Assembly (NCBI RefSeq): GCF_020171285.1
Contig: NZ_JAIUZI010000005.1
Location: 180,423 to 244,422 of the forward strand
Length of the DNA: 64,000 nt
Origin: Seohaeicola saemankumensis
GTDB lineage: Bacteria > Pseudomonadota > Alphaproteobacteria > Rhodobacterales > Rhodobacteraceae
Direction: 5' to 3'
In this document: positions 1-8,302 of the stretch, in pieces
Layout of the letters: each line of letters begins with the position of its first letter
Numbering within the stretch: position 1 is the stretch's first letter
The notes under the pieces: model-generated
Told to the model about the DNA's origin: nothing
The model's database searches: none
The model's input: only the letters and a program-made list of their open reading frames with translations
Translations under genes and position numbers: made by a program

Positions 1-140
1 AGTACTACCGGATTCACGGCACCCAAGACACGCGCAAGATCGGGCGCCGATCGTCAAACGGCTGTATCGGGCTCTATAATGAACAGATCGAGGAAGTTTT
101 TGAACGGACACCGATCGGAACACAGGTAAAACTGATCTGA
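1..140 (+). CDS. L,D-transpeptidase (YkuD family), 3' end only
   Basis: The window opens inside a coding frame (frame from base 3) that ends at the TGA at 138-140. The 45 visible residues contain YRIHGT, then SSNGCIGLYN, then a GTQVKLI ending. This is the C-terminal catalytic half of the YkuD fold: the active-site Cys sits in the S-x-G-C segment, with the His of the IHG motif upstream. The usual Arg after GCI is Gly here. Such enzymes make 3-3 cross-links in, or attach proteins to, periplasmic peptidoglycan. The start lies outside the window. It ends 33 bases before the first cytochrome gene, so it may belong to the same transcript. Confidence 0.75.
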   Translation, partial: YYRIHGTQDTRKIGRRSSNGCIGLYNEQIEEVFERTPIGTQVKLI

Positions 141-173
141 CGGTGGGCCGTCGGTGGAAAGGAAGCACGAAGA

Positions 174-632
174 ATGAATATCTGGGGTCTCGTGGTAGGG
201 GGCGCGGTTGTCGCGGGTGTGGCGGTTGTTGGCTGGCAGGCGTTGCAGCCGGCGCCGGCACAGCAGGGGCATTCGATGGTTCCCCCCGATACAAGCAAGA
301 TTGCAATGGGCGATCCCATCGAGAATGTGCGCCTGCCCGGGCGGCTTTCCGAGAGCGCGACTTTGGGTAAACGGTTTTACGAAAGCAAATGCTCGGCGTG
401 CCACGGGGAAAATGCCGCCGGGCAAAACGGTGTTGCGCCGCCGCTTGTGCACAAGATCTACGAACCAAGCCACCACTCGGACGAGGCCTTTCAGCGAGCC
501 GCGCAGGTCGGCGTACGCTCTCACCACTGGCGGTTTGGGGACATGCCGCCAGTTGAGGGACTGACGCGGGCGGATGTGAAGTACATCGTCGCCTATGTAC
601 GTGAACTTCAGCGCGAGAACGGAATCAACTGA
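174..632 (+). CDS. Membrane-anchored monohaem cytochrome c
   Basis: 152 aa. Residues 5-25 are a hydrophobic anchor without an obvious cleavage site, followed by a Pro/Ala-rich linker. The haem-binding CSACH is at 73-77, and Met124 in GDMPP is the probable sixth ligand. Size and motif order fit a class I cytochrome c domain facing the periplasm. The stop overlaps the next start (ATGA at 632), so the two genes are translationally coupled. Neighbouring multicopper oxidases and other cytochromes suggest it carries electrons from periplasmic copper chemistry to the respiratory chain. That role is inferred; the partner cannot be read from sequence. Confidence 0.85.
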   Translation: MNIWGLVVGGAVVAGVAVVGWQALQPAPAQQGHSMVPPDTSKIAMGDPIENVRLPGRLSESATLGKRFYESKCSACHGENAAGQNGVAPPLVHKIYEPSHHSDEAFQRAAQVGVRSHHWRFGDMPPVEGLTRADVKYIVAYVRELQRENGIN

Positions 633-982
633 TGGCCGCTGGCCGCGTCCACAACATCGTGCGGATGCTGTTCGCTCTGGTTTTGGGCGGCTTTGTGGCG
701 CTTGGTGCGCTGCCCGACTCCGTCTGGGACGGCATCGGCGGGGAACACGCGCGGGACCACGATCATTCAGATGGTTCTCATGCGCCGATCCTGGCCGCCC
801 TGAACGATCTCGAGATCTGCCACGCTGGCCTGGATTGCATCACGGTTGCCATCGTCGAAAAAAGTCGGGTGCTTCCCGTTCCGAAACAGGCTTCGATGAT
901 CCTGTCGCAGAGGTTTGAGAGGCTCGAAAGGGACAGCTGGATGCCCCAGTTGGACGTGCCCCCGCCCCGTTTCCAATCCTGA
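632..982 (+). CDS. His/Cys-containing periplasmic protein of unknown function
   Basis: 116 aa, start overlapping the preceding stop by ATGA. A hydrophobic N-terminal segment (about 10-28) looks like a signal peptide or anchor. It is followed by a His/Asp-rich stretch (HARDHDHSDGSH) and two Cys in LEICHAGLDC, so metal binding is plausible. The C-terminal half ends in a Pro-rich PPPRF. The arrangement (His/Cys cluster, then VAIVEKS, then VP, then a PPR-like end) resembles the 123-aa protein at 4856-5227, so the two are probably distant paralogues. I do not recognise the family; small Cu-locus proteins such as CopL have a similar look. Confidence 0.6.
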   Translation: MAAGRVHNIVRMLFALVLGGFVALGALPDSVWDGIGGEHARDHDHSDGSHAPILAALNDLEICHAGLDCITVAIVEKSRVLPVPKQASMILSQRFERLERDSWMPQLDVPPPRFQS

Positions 983-1020
983 TCAATCGAAATGGACAAA
1001 CACGATCAAGGATAGAAAAC

Positions 1021-1605
1021 ATGAAAACCACCTTTCTGATTTCGGCGCTGATTGCCGGGTCGACCGCCGTTGCGGCGTTGGCGCATGGCGGCGCCACCGG
1101 TATCGTCAAGAACCGGATGGATGCCATGTCCAACATGGGAAAAGTGATCAAGGCCGTGTCACCGATGATGCAAGGAACCGCAGCCTACAACGCGGACAGC
1201 GTCAAGCGGGCAGCCGCGTTCTTCGCGCAGCACTCGGGCGAGGCGATGACCCGGATGTTTCCCGAAGGTTCGGGCGGCAAACCGTCCGAGGCCAGGGAGA
1301 CGATCTGGAGCGACTGGGAAACCTTTGCTGGATTGGCGGCGCAGTTGGGCGTCGCGGCGCAGGGCCTGGCGGTGGCAGCCGACAACGGCCTGATGGGCGA
1401 TGCTGCCGGGACGATGTCGTCTGATTCGATGATGGGTGGCGGTTCGACCATGATGGGCAGCGGCTCGGGGATGATGGGGGGCGGCATGATGGGCGGCCGC
1501 ATGACCGTCGAGCAGATCGGCGCCATGCCCGCCGATGGAGCCTTCGCTATGGTCACCCAGACCTGTTCCGCCTGCCACACGAAGTTCCGGCTGGAAAGCA
1601 AGTAA
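1021..1605 (+). CDS. Cytochrome c' (c556-type) with Met/Gly-rich insert
   Basis: 194 aa. A signal peptide ends around AALAHG (18-23). The body is a predicted four-helix bundle with the haem motif CSACH at 182-186 near the C-terminus, the arrangement typical of cytochrome c'/c556. Between helices, residues 131-161 form an insertion with ten Met in about 30 residues (MMGGG, TMMGS, GMMGGGMMGG), which is not part of the usual fold. Met-rich segments commonly bind Cu(I), and copper genes surround this one, so a copper-sensing or copper-binding cytochrome is a reasonable inference. Two bases separate its stop and the next start. Cytochromes c' otherwise bind NO or act as electron carriers. Confidence 0.85.
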   Translation: MKTTFLISALIAGSTAVAALAHGGATGIVKNRMDAMSNMGKVIKAVSPMMQGTAAYNADSVKRAAAFFAQHSGEAMTRMFPEGSGGKPSEARETIWSDWETFAGLAAQLGVAAQGLAVAADNGLMGDAAGTMSSDSMMGGGSTMMGSGSGMMGGGMMGGRMTVEQIGAMPADGAFAMVTQTCSACHTKFRLESK

Positions 1606-1606
1606 C

Positions 1607-2506
1607 ATGCGCGGCATGTTCAAACTGGCACTTGGCGCGGCGGCATTCGTGGCCGCCGCGATCGGTGCCCTGATCCTGTGGCCGATAGGAAACGAGAACC
1701 GGCCCATTACCCTAGCTGGTGACGCGACAAGGGGCGCATATCTCGCGCGGGCCGGCGGCTGCATCGCTTGCCACACAGATTTTGCCGCCGGGGGCGCACC
1801 GCTGGCCGGCGGCGTCAAGTTGGCAACCCCGTTCGGGACCCTCTATTCGCCAAATTTGACGACCGATCCCGAACATGGCATCGGCAGCTGGACGGTCGAT
1901 CAGTTCGCGCGTGCTGTGCGGCAGGGGATTTCGCCTGAGGGAGCCCCCTATTACCCTGCGTTCACCTACCCGTTCTATGCCAATTTCTCGGATCAGGACA
2001 TTGCCGATCTCTGGGCGGCATTCCAGACGGTGCCCGCCGTCGCCGAACCATCGACGCCCCATAAAATGCTGTTTCCCTTCAATCAAAGGTGGGGACTGAA
2101 ACTGTGGCGTGCGGCATTCCTGGAAAAGCCGCAATCGGAACCTGTGCCTGGAAATGACGCCGAGTGGAACAGGGGGCGCCAGATTGTCGGTGGCGCGGCC
2201 CATTGCGCGGCCTGTCATACGGGGCGAAACATCCTGGGAGCCCGAAAATCGGACACCCAGCACTTCAAGGGCAGCACATCCCTGCCGGGCGGCGGAAAGG
2301 CTCCTGCCATCGACTTCGAGACCCTGCAAAAGCGCGGCTGGACGGTGGAAAACCTGGCGTTTGCACTGAAGACGGGGATCAGGCCCGACGGTGACGCCTT
2401 TGGCGGTGCGATGGGCGAGGTCGTTTTGTACGGCACCCGTTTTCTGACCGCCGAAGACCGGCGCGCCATGGCCGTCTACCTGATGGACGATCACAGCGGC
2501 GGCTAA
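1607..2506 (+). CDS. Dihaem cytochrome c
   Basis: 299 aa from the ATG one base after the previous stop region; this start gives a clean N-terminal anchor (residues 5-26). Two haem motifs are visible, CIACH at 52-56 and CAACH at 200-204, each opening a class I cytochrome c domain. The layout resembles the cytochrome subunits of alcohol/aldehyde dehydrogenases and the soxA-like dihaem proteins found beside copper oxidases. It should sit at the periplasmic face and pass electrons between two haems. No dehydrogenase catalytic subunit is adjacent, so the likely donor is a cuproprotein from this cluster. A strong hairpin follows the gene. Confidence 0.88.
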   Translation: MRGMFKLALGAAAFVAAAIGALILWPIGNENRPITLAGDATRGAYLARAGGCIACHTDFAAGGAPLAGGVKLATPFGTLYSPNLTTDPEHGIGSWTVDQFARAVRQGISPEGAPYYPAFTYPFYANFSDQDIADLWAAFQTVPAVAEPSTPHKMLFPFNQRWGLKLWRAAFLEKPQSEPVPGNDAEWNRGRQIVGGAAHCAACHTGRNILGARKSDTQHFKGSTSLPGGGKAPAIDFETLQKRGWTVENLAFALKTGIRPDGDAFGGAMGEVVLYGTRFLTAEDRRAMAVYLMDDHSGG

Positions 2507-2519
2507 CATGCGAAACACT

Positions 2520-2543
2520 GGCCGGGGCGTCAACGCCCCGGCC
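2520..2543 (+). promoter_or_regulatory. 10-bp perfect intercistronic hairpin
   Basis: Left arm 2520-2529 and right arm 2534-2543 are exact reverse complements (GGCCGGGGCG) around a TCAA loop. No T-tract follows, so this looks less like a terminator than an RNA-stabilising or attenuating hairpin between the dihaem cytochrome and the multicopper oxidase. The next ribosome binding site (AAGGAG at 2548-2553) starts five bases later. Confidence 0.6.
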
Positions 2544-2563
2544 CATGAAGGAGCCATTTGGCA

Positions 2564-3955
2564 ATGAACAACACGAGACGAGAGTTTCTAAAACTTGGTA
2601 GCAGCGCGGCAATCGGGGCACTGATCCCGTCCGGCCTTTTGGCTTCGGCGCAGAGCCCGGTTACGCTAACCGCTCTCCCGGCGAACGTGCAACTCGCGCC
2701 GACGGGCTATCCGAAGACTGAAATCTGGGGGTTCGATGGCACCACGCCGGGAACTTTGATTCGCGTGAAACAGGGCGAAACGGTGCGCAGGCGTTTCGTC
2801 AACAACCTGCCGGAAGCCAGTTCCGTTCACTGGCACGGCCTGCGGCTGGAAAACGCGATGGACGGAGTTGCCGGCTTGACGCAAGAAGCCGTCCCGCCGG
2901 GCGAGAGTTTCGACTATGCGTTCAACGCAAAGGATGCCGGAACTTTCTGGTATCACGCCCACACCAACTCGGTCGAACAGGTGGCACGCGGGCTCTATGG
3001 CCCGCTGATCGTGGATGAACCCGAAGCGCCGGATGTCGATAGCGACGAAGTCCTGATCCTCGATGATTGGGCAATGAATCCTGAAACGGCGCAGCTGGAC
3101 CCCGACTTCACCTCGCGCCACGACCGCAGCCATGCTGGGCGGCGCGGAAATTATGTTACCACGAACGGAGAGCCTTATGCAGAACGGCGCGCCGCGCGAA
3201 ACCAGCGCATTCGCCTACGCCTGATCAACGCGGCGAATGCGCGGATCTTCCAGCTTGGGCTGGACGGGCTGGAGGGTTGGATCATGGCGCTGGACGGGAT
3301 GCCACTGGCGCAACCTGAACCGGTTGCCAAAGTCTTCCTGCTGGCCCCGGGCCAGAGAATGGACCTGTTTGTCGATGTGACCGCGCAATCCGGGAAAACG
3401 GCGCATCTGTTCCGCGTTGATGATGACGAAGCCCTGTCGCAGGTCGCCTTCGCGGTCGGCGACGAGGCTGGATCGCGCCGTGTGCCACCGCCGCCGTTGC
3501 CGGAAAACCCGGACATGGATGTGCCCGGATACGAACAGGCGCCCCTGTTCGACCTGCACATGGAAGGCGGTGCGATGGGTGGGCTGCAATCCGCGCTGTT
3601 TAACGGCAAGCGGATGAGTTTCCGGCAGCTCGTCGACGTCAACCAGTTCTGGTCATTCAATGGCACGGTCGGCCTGACCGACGCGCCGCTTGCCGCCGTG
3701 GTCAGCGGCCGGACCGCTCGCGTGAAAATCCGCAACGACACAGCCTTTCCCCACGCGATGCACCTGCATGGTATGCACATGCGCGAGGTTCTTAAGGACG
3801 GGGGGCTTGGCCCGCTCCGCGACACGGTTCTGCTGTTCGGCGACGACACTCGCGAATTTGCCTTTGTCGCAGGCAAGCCCGGAAAATGGATTTTTCACTG
3901 TCACATGCTGGGTCATACCGCATCGGGTATGGCGACCTGGATCGACGTCACATGA
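2564..3955 (+). CDS. Multicopper oxidase, Tat-exported
   Basis: 463 aa from ATG 2564; an in-frame TTG at 2558 is closer to the AAGGAG and cannot be excluded. The N-terminus has a twin-arginine signal (TRREFLKLGSS). All four copper-binding blocks are present: HWHGL near 89, FWYHAHT near 134, HAMHLHGMHM near 402 and the type-1/type-3 block HCHMLGH near 446. This is a three-cupredoxin-domain oxidase of the CueO/FtsP/laccase type; such enzymes oxidise Cu(I) or organic substrates in the periplasm and reduce O2 to water. There is no Met-rich insert of the CueO kind. Its position among cytochromes and a CusF-like protein supports copper tolerance. Confidence 0.92.
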   Translation: MNNTRREFLKLGSSAAIGALIPSGLLASAQSPVTLTALPANVQLAPTGYPKTEIWGFDGTTPGTLIRVKQGETVRRRFVNNLPEASSVHWHGLRLENAMDGVAGLTQEAVPPGESFDYAFNAKDAGTFWYHAHTNSVEQVARGLYGPLIVDEPEAPDVDSDEVLILDDWAMNPETAQLDPDFTSRHDRSHAGRRGNYVTTNGEPYAERRAARNQRIRLRLINAANARIFQLGLDGLEGWIMALDGMPLAQPEPVAKVFLLAPGQRMDLFVDVTAQSGKTAHLFRVDDDEALSQVAFAVGDEAGSRRVPPPPLPENPDMDVPGYEQAPLFDLHMEGGAMGGLQSALFNGKRMSFRQLVDVNQFWSFNGTVGLTDAPLAAVVSGRTARVKIRNDTAFPHAMHLHGMHMREVLKDGGLGPLRDTVLLFGDDTREFAFVAGKPGKWIFHCHMLGHTASGMATWIDVT

Positions 3956-3978
3956 AGCTGCAAAAGAAGGGGATAAAC

Positions 3979-4710
3979 ATGTTGAACTGCAAACCCGCCG
4001 TGATCGCGCTCGCGATCGGCCTTGCGCTTCCCGCCGGGCTGGCTGCGGAGCCACTGGACGAGGCCCGTGTCAAGGAACTGGTGCTTGAAGCGATCCGAGA
4101 AAACCCGGGGATCGTCATGGAGGCCGTGGCCCTGCTGGAGGCCCAGAAGGCGACTGCTCAGGATGCGGCCCGCGTCACCGCGCTCGAGACGGAACGCGAC
4201 CGTATCGAACGCGACCCGAACGCACCCGTACTGGGCAACCCCGAAGGCGATGTGACCGTCGTCGAATTCTTCGATTACAACTGCCCCTATTGCCGCCGCG
4301 CCATGGATGAGGTCAAGGGACTGCTGGCGGCGGACCAGAACGTTCGTTTGGTCTATCGCGAGTGGCCCATTCTGGGTGACGGGTCAGTGTTCGCGGCCAA
4401 GGCCGCGCTTGCGGCGCGTGAGCAGGGCAAATACGAGGAATTCCACTGGGCCCTGATGGGCATGCAGGGAAGGGCGGAAGAGTCCAGCGTGATGCGAATC
4501 GCCGAAATGGTTGGCCTGGACACGGACAAGCTGCGTCGAGACATGAAGGCGCCCGAAGTCGCAGAACATATAGAAACATCAATGCAACTGTCTCAGGCCT
4601 TGGGCTTCAACGGCACGCCGTCCTTCGTGATCGGAGATCAACTGGTGCCTGGACTTGTCGAGAAACGACAATTGGCCGAAATCGTCGATGCCGAGCGCAG
4701 AGACAAGTAA
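3979..4710 (+). CDS. DsbA-family thiol:disulfide oxidoreductase
   Basis: 243 aa from ATG 3979, preceded by an AGAAGGGG ribosome binding site. A signal peptide ends near LAAEP (21-25), then a charged helical stretch (25-80), then a thioredoxin fold with CPYC at 102-105. The cis-proline loop is in GTPSFVIG near the end. This is the Com1/ScsC-like branch of DsbA proteins. It acts in the periplasm on disulfide formation or isomerisation. Cytochrome c maturation and protection of thiols from copper both need such activity, which fits the locus. The DsbB or DsbD partner is not in the window. Confidence 0.9.
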   Translation: MLNCKPAVIALAIGLALPAGLAAEPLDEARVKELVLEAIRENPGIVMEAVALLEAQKATAQDAARVTALETERDRIERDPNAPVLGNPEGDVTVVEFFDYNCPYCRRAMDEVKGLLAADQNVRLVYREWPILGDGSVFAAKAALAAREQGKYEEFHWALMGMQGRAEESSVMRIAEMVGLDTDKLRRDMKAPEVAEHIETSMQLSQALGFNGTPSFVIGDQLVPGLVEKRQLAEIVDAERRDK

Positions 4711-4855
4711 GTCAACAGGGACCGCAAGGGTGCCTTTGCCTTCAACGACACCCAGGCTAGATGCTGGAAACAACGTGCCCACGGGTTCGCCAGAATGCTT
4801 CTCAAGAATAAATATTTCAATGGCAGGCTGGATAAAAAGTGGTTAATGAGTCGCT

Positions 4856-5227
4856 ATGAAAAACATGGTTCGCAGGTTGGGTTTGGTATGCATGGCGATG
4901 TTCGTCGCGATGTCTGTCATGCTTTCTCCCGCGCATGCCGTTGCGATGATCGACTGCGACGTTCAGCGGGCTCTCCACGCGATGGGCGATCTTGAGCTTC
5001 ATGGCGTTCACGCTGAAGATAACACGGCCTCTGCCGGACGGGAATCTCATGATCTGTCCCATTCCCTGAACCATTGCTTATCGCATGTATGCGTCGTGGC
5101 TGTTGTCGCGATTTCAGGTGAGCCAAGTGTGCCGCAGCTGCTTCGAGCCGACGTCTTCGGCGAATACCGGGTCTCATTGGTTTCTGGTGCCGATCCAAAC
5201 GGCCCTCGCCGCCCGCCGCGCGTCTGA
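4856..5227 (+). CDS. Secreted His/Cys protein, paralogue-like to 632-982
   Basis: 123 aa. A clear signal peptide (residues 1-27, cleavage near PAHA) is followed by a His-rich mature region: HAMGDLELHGVH, then DLSHSLNHCLSHVC. It ends in a Pro-rich tail (NGPRRPPRV). This echoes the 116-aa protein near the start of the locus. It follows a 145-bp intergenic stretch with an AT-rich block (about 4803-4850), so a promoter may start a second transcript here leading into the TolC and oxidase genes. Metal binding is inferred from the His/Cys pattern. I do not recognise the family. Confidence 0.6.
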   Translation: MKNMVRRLGLVCMAMFVAMSVMLSPAHAVAMIDCDVQRALHAMGDLELHGVHAEDNTASAGRESHDLSHSLNHCLSHVCVVAVVAISGEPSVPQLLRADVFGEYRVSLVSGADPNGPRRPPRV

Positions 5228-5295
5228 TCTTTCCGAATACGTTGCGGCGGCCCGATTTCGCTGCGGATTGATCATACTGCGCTAGGAACCTACCA

Positions 5296-5499
5296 ATGAA
5301 ATTCCGACTTGCGGCCATCGTGCCGCTGGGTCTGGCCGCTTGCGCGCCGCTTGACCCATTGCCTCTGGGTGCAGAATCCTCTGCCCAGGCAATCCCGATT
5401 ACGCATGTAAATGCGGCGCCTGCGGTCGAATATCGCGGCTATCAAGTTGTTGAGCCGTCCGATTGGCGTCAAGTCAATGACAGTCAAAGGGAGAATTGA
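5296..5499 (+). CDS. Small lipoprotein upstream of TolC-family gene
   Basis: 67 aa. The N-terminus is a lipoprotein signal with lipobox LAAC (Cys16). The short mature part ends YRGYQVVEPSDWRQVNDS. Two bases separate its stop from the TolC-like start, so co-translation is likely. Because the outer-membrane factor next to it is also a lipoprotein, this one may be an accessory of the same export channel. The function is unknown and I do not recognise the family. Confidence 0.6.
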   Translation: MKFRLAAIVPLGLAACAPLDPLPLGAESSAQAIPITHVNAAPAVEYRGYQVVEPSDWRQVNDSQREN

Positions 5500-5501
5500 G
5501 C

Positions 5502-6908
5502 ATGAAGGGAAAGCTCATCTTCTCCGTTGGGGCTCTGGCCGTTTTGTCGGCCTGCGCAGATACCGCGACGATCGACAAGGTCAGCACTCCTCGCCCTGGC
5601 TTCTTCAATGTGGCTGAGCGTAGCCAGCGTGCGCAGACCGGCTCACCTGCCTGGCACCTGACGGCAGCCGAGCTCGCCGCCGCCGAAGCGAAGACCAAAG
5701 CGTTGATCTACGGCAAGACGATAAATTCGGACACCGCTGTTCAGGTCGCCTTGCTGAACAACCGGGGGCTTCAGGCAACCTATTCCGACCTGGGTCTGTC
5801 TGCAGCGGATGTCTGGGAAACGGCAATGGGGCCGACGCCGTCAATTGGCGTATCGATCACGGGTCTTTCCAGCGATGTTGCACGGACCGTTGAGGCTGTC
5901 TTGATCACTACCTTGGTCGAGGCCGCCACTGTCAAGCCCAGAACCAAAGTCGCTGACCTGCGCTTCCAGCAGGCACAGCTTGCCGCCGCCGGTGAAACCA
6001 TTTCGCTGGCTGTCGAAACCCGTCGGGCCTGGATCGAAGCCGTGGCGGCCTATGAGGCAGCGGCCCTGATAGCACGCACTCAGAACGCGGCCGATGCGGC
6101 CTCTGAACTTGCCACCGAACTGGGCAAAACAGGGGCTTTGGGTGTGGCGGATCAGGCGCGAGAACATGCGTTCAACGCTGAACTGGCCGCAGAACTTGCG
6201 GATGCCAGGCTGGATGCCGAACTGGCCAAGGGGCGCCTGGCGCGCCTGATGGGCGTGTCTTTGGGGCAGGTCAGGTTCTACGTGCCTGACGCGCTGCCCG
6301 GCTTGCCCGGGCGGCCGGGATCCAGTGCCGATATCGAGCGACTGGCCTTGCAGAACCGGGTCGATCTCGCCGCGGGCCGGCTCGAACTGGAAGCGATCGC
6401 GGCCGAGTACCGCCTGACCGGCCAGACACGGGTGTTCTCCGATCTCGAGATCGCATTGGGCGCTGAGATCGAGCGGGACAGTGGCGATACATCGGTTGTT
6501 CCGGTCATTGAGTTCGCGATCCCGCTCTATGACAACAGCAAGCTGATCTCGCGGCGCGGTTCGCTTGCCTATCTGAAGGCGGCGAACCAGCTGGCCGACG
6601 CGGCTGTCGGTGCACGCTCCGAGGCACGCGCCGCGCATCTAGCGGTGACAGGCAAGCATTCGGTTGCGCGCCATTGGCGCGACACCGTGCTGCCGCTCCG
6701 GCGAACGATCGATGCAGAGGCCCTGAAGTCCTACAACGGCATGATCACCTCGACGTTTGAGCTACTGGAAGATGCCCGCGACGGACTGGAAGCGGAACTC
6801 GGCGGAGCCGAGGCGAAACGGGACTACTGGTTAGCGGAAGCCGACGTGACCGCCGCGATCTGGGGTGGGACCGCCGCAGCAGGCAAAGCCGATGGAGGCG
6901 AAGAATGA
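5502..6908 (+). CDS. TolC-family outer-membrane efflux lipoprotein
   Basis: 468 aa from ATG 5502. Lipobox LSAC puts the acylated Cys at 18. The rest is long, Ala-rich and strongly helical with two internal repeats of coiled-coil heptads and short turn segments, the pattern of outer-membrane factors such as CusC/OprM. Copper-locus context favours a CusC-like role in expelling copper or oxidised products. No RND pump or adaptor is adjacent; the RND pair at 53.4-57.7 kb is far away. The stop overlaps the start of the next oxidase (ATGA). Confidence 0.82.
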   Translation: MKGKLIFSVGALAVLSACADTATIDKVSTPRPGFFNVAERSQRAQTGSPAWHLTAAELAAAEAKTKALIYGKTINSDTAVQVALLNNRGLQATYSDLGLSAADVWETAMGPTPSIGVSITGLSSDVARTVEAVLITTLVEAATVKPRTKVADLRFQQAQLAAAGETISLAVETRRAWIEAVAAYEAAALIARTQNAADAASELATELGKTGALGVADQAREHAFNAELAAELADARLDAELAKGRLARLMGVSLGQVRFYVPDALPGLPGRPGSSADIERLALQNRVDLAAGRLELEAIAAEYRLTGQTRVFSDLEIALGAEIERDSGDTSVVPVIEFAIPLYDNSKLISRRGSLAYLKAANQLADAAVGARSEARAAHLAVTGKHSVARHWRDTVLPLRRTIDAEALKSYNGMITSTFELLEDARDGLEAELGGAEAKRDYWLAEADVTAAIWGGTAAAGKADGGEE

Positions 6909-8272
6909 TGAATCGCAGACAAATGTTGGGCGCCGGGCTGACCATTGGGGCAGGGGCCGTACTGGCCAATGCGGGGGCAGCGCAGACGCGTTTTCGCGAC
7001 CTGCCCGAGGCTGCCTTCACCGAAAGCCCCTATACACAGGTGCCGCCGCGCCCGACCGACAGGTTCGACTACAACCCGGTCGTGACCCTGAACGGCTGGT
7101 CACTGCCCTACCGGGTGAACGGCGACGTAAAGGAATTCCACCTCGTCGCCGAGCCGGTTGAACGCATCATGGCCGATGGAATGGTCGCGCGGCTGTGGGG
7201 CTATAACGGCCAGTCCACGGGCCCGACCATCGAAGCCGTTGAGGGAGAGCGTGTTCGCATCTATGTGACGAACCGCCTGCCAGAGCACACTTCGGTCCAT
7301 TGGCACGGTTTGATCCTGCCGTCCGGCATGGACGGGGTCGGCGGGCTGAGTCATCCGGGGATCCCGCCGGGCAAGACCTTTGTCTACGAGTTCGACCTCG
7401 TGAAGTCGGGCACCTTCATGTACCATCCACATGCCGACGAAATGGTGCAGATGGCGATGGGCATGATGGGCCTGTTCATCGTACATCCGCGCGATCCGGC
7501 CTTCATGCCAGTCGATCGTGATTTCGCCTTCTTGCTTGCCGCCTACGACATTGACCCGGGGACATACATCCCCCGGATCATGGAGATGACGGATTTCAAC
7601 CTCTGGACATGGAACAGCCGTATCTTCCCCGACATCGACCCGCTGGTGGTCAACAAGGGCGACAGGGTGCGGGTGCGCTGCGGCAATCTGACGATGACCA
7701 ACCACCCGATCCACATGCATGGCTACGACTTCGAAGTCACCGGGACCGATGGCGGTTGGGTCCGGCCCGAGGCGCGTTGGCCCGAGGTCACGATCGACAT
7801 TCCCGTTGGCGCAATGCGCGCCTACGAATTCGACGCGGTGCACGAGGGCGACTGGGCGATCCATTGCCACAAGTCGCACCACACGATGAACGCGATGGGC
7901 CACGAGATCCCGACCTTCATCGGGGCTGACAAGTCGCGCCTGACCGGCCTGATGCGCCGCCAACAGCCCGGATACATGCCGATGGGCACCGCGGGCATGG
8001 CCGATATGGGCGAAATGTCTATGGAAATCCCTGACAACACCGTGCCGATGATGGCCGGTTGGGGCCCGCATGGCCCGCTCGAAATGGGCGGTATGTTCTC
8101 GGTCGTGAAGGTGCGCGAAGGGATCGGTCGCGACGATTATTCGGACCCGGGCTGGTACGAGAACCCTCCCGGCACGCAGGCCTATGAGTGGACGGGCGAG
8201 TTACCCGAGCATGCGTCGAACCACAGCCCTCAAACGATCCTAACGCCCCGTGACGGCGCAAAGCATGGTTAA
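6905..8272 (+). CDS. Multicopper oxidase (copper oxidase) with Met-rich tail
   Basis: 455 aa, start overlapping the TolC-family stop, with GGAGG six bases upstream. The N-terminus is Tat-like (MNRRQMLGAG). Copper ligands appear in HWHGL, YHPHADE, HPIHMHGYDF and HCHKSHH. The last block lacks the usual Cys-type sequence spacing of laccases and matches the shorter 'copper oxidase' group common in copper islands. A Met-rich segment (MPMGTAGMADMGEMSM, around 357-372) and further MM/GGM motifs near the C-terminus could bind Cu(I). It is a second, divergent oxidase in the same locus, so the two may differ in substrate. Confidence 0.9.
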   Translation: MMNRRQMLGAGLTIGAGAVLANAGAAQTRFRDLPEAAFTESPYTQVPPRPTDRFDYNPVVTLNGWSLPYRVNGDVKEFHLVAEPVERIMADGMVARLWGYNGQSTGPTIEAVEGERVRIYVTNRLPEHTSVHWHGLILPSGMDGVGGLSHPGIPPGKTFVYEFDLVKSGTFMYHPHADEMVQMAMGMMGLFIVHPRDPAFMPVDRDFAFLLAAYDIDPGTYIPRIMEMTDFNLWTWNSRIFPDIDPLVVNKGDRVRVRCGNLTMTNHPIHMHGYDFEVTGTDGGWVRPEARWPEVTIDIPVGAMRAYEFDAVHEGDWAIHCHKSHHTMNAMGHEIPTFIGADKSRLTGLMRRQQPGYMPMGTAGMADMGEMSMEIPDNTVPMMAGWGPHGPLEMGGMFSVVKVREGIGRDDYSDPGWYENPPGTQAYEWTGELPEHASNHSPQTILTPRDGAKHG

Positions 8273-8302
8273 CACCCATCGAGCAAAACTGGAGGAAACC
8301 TA

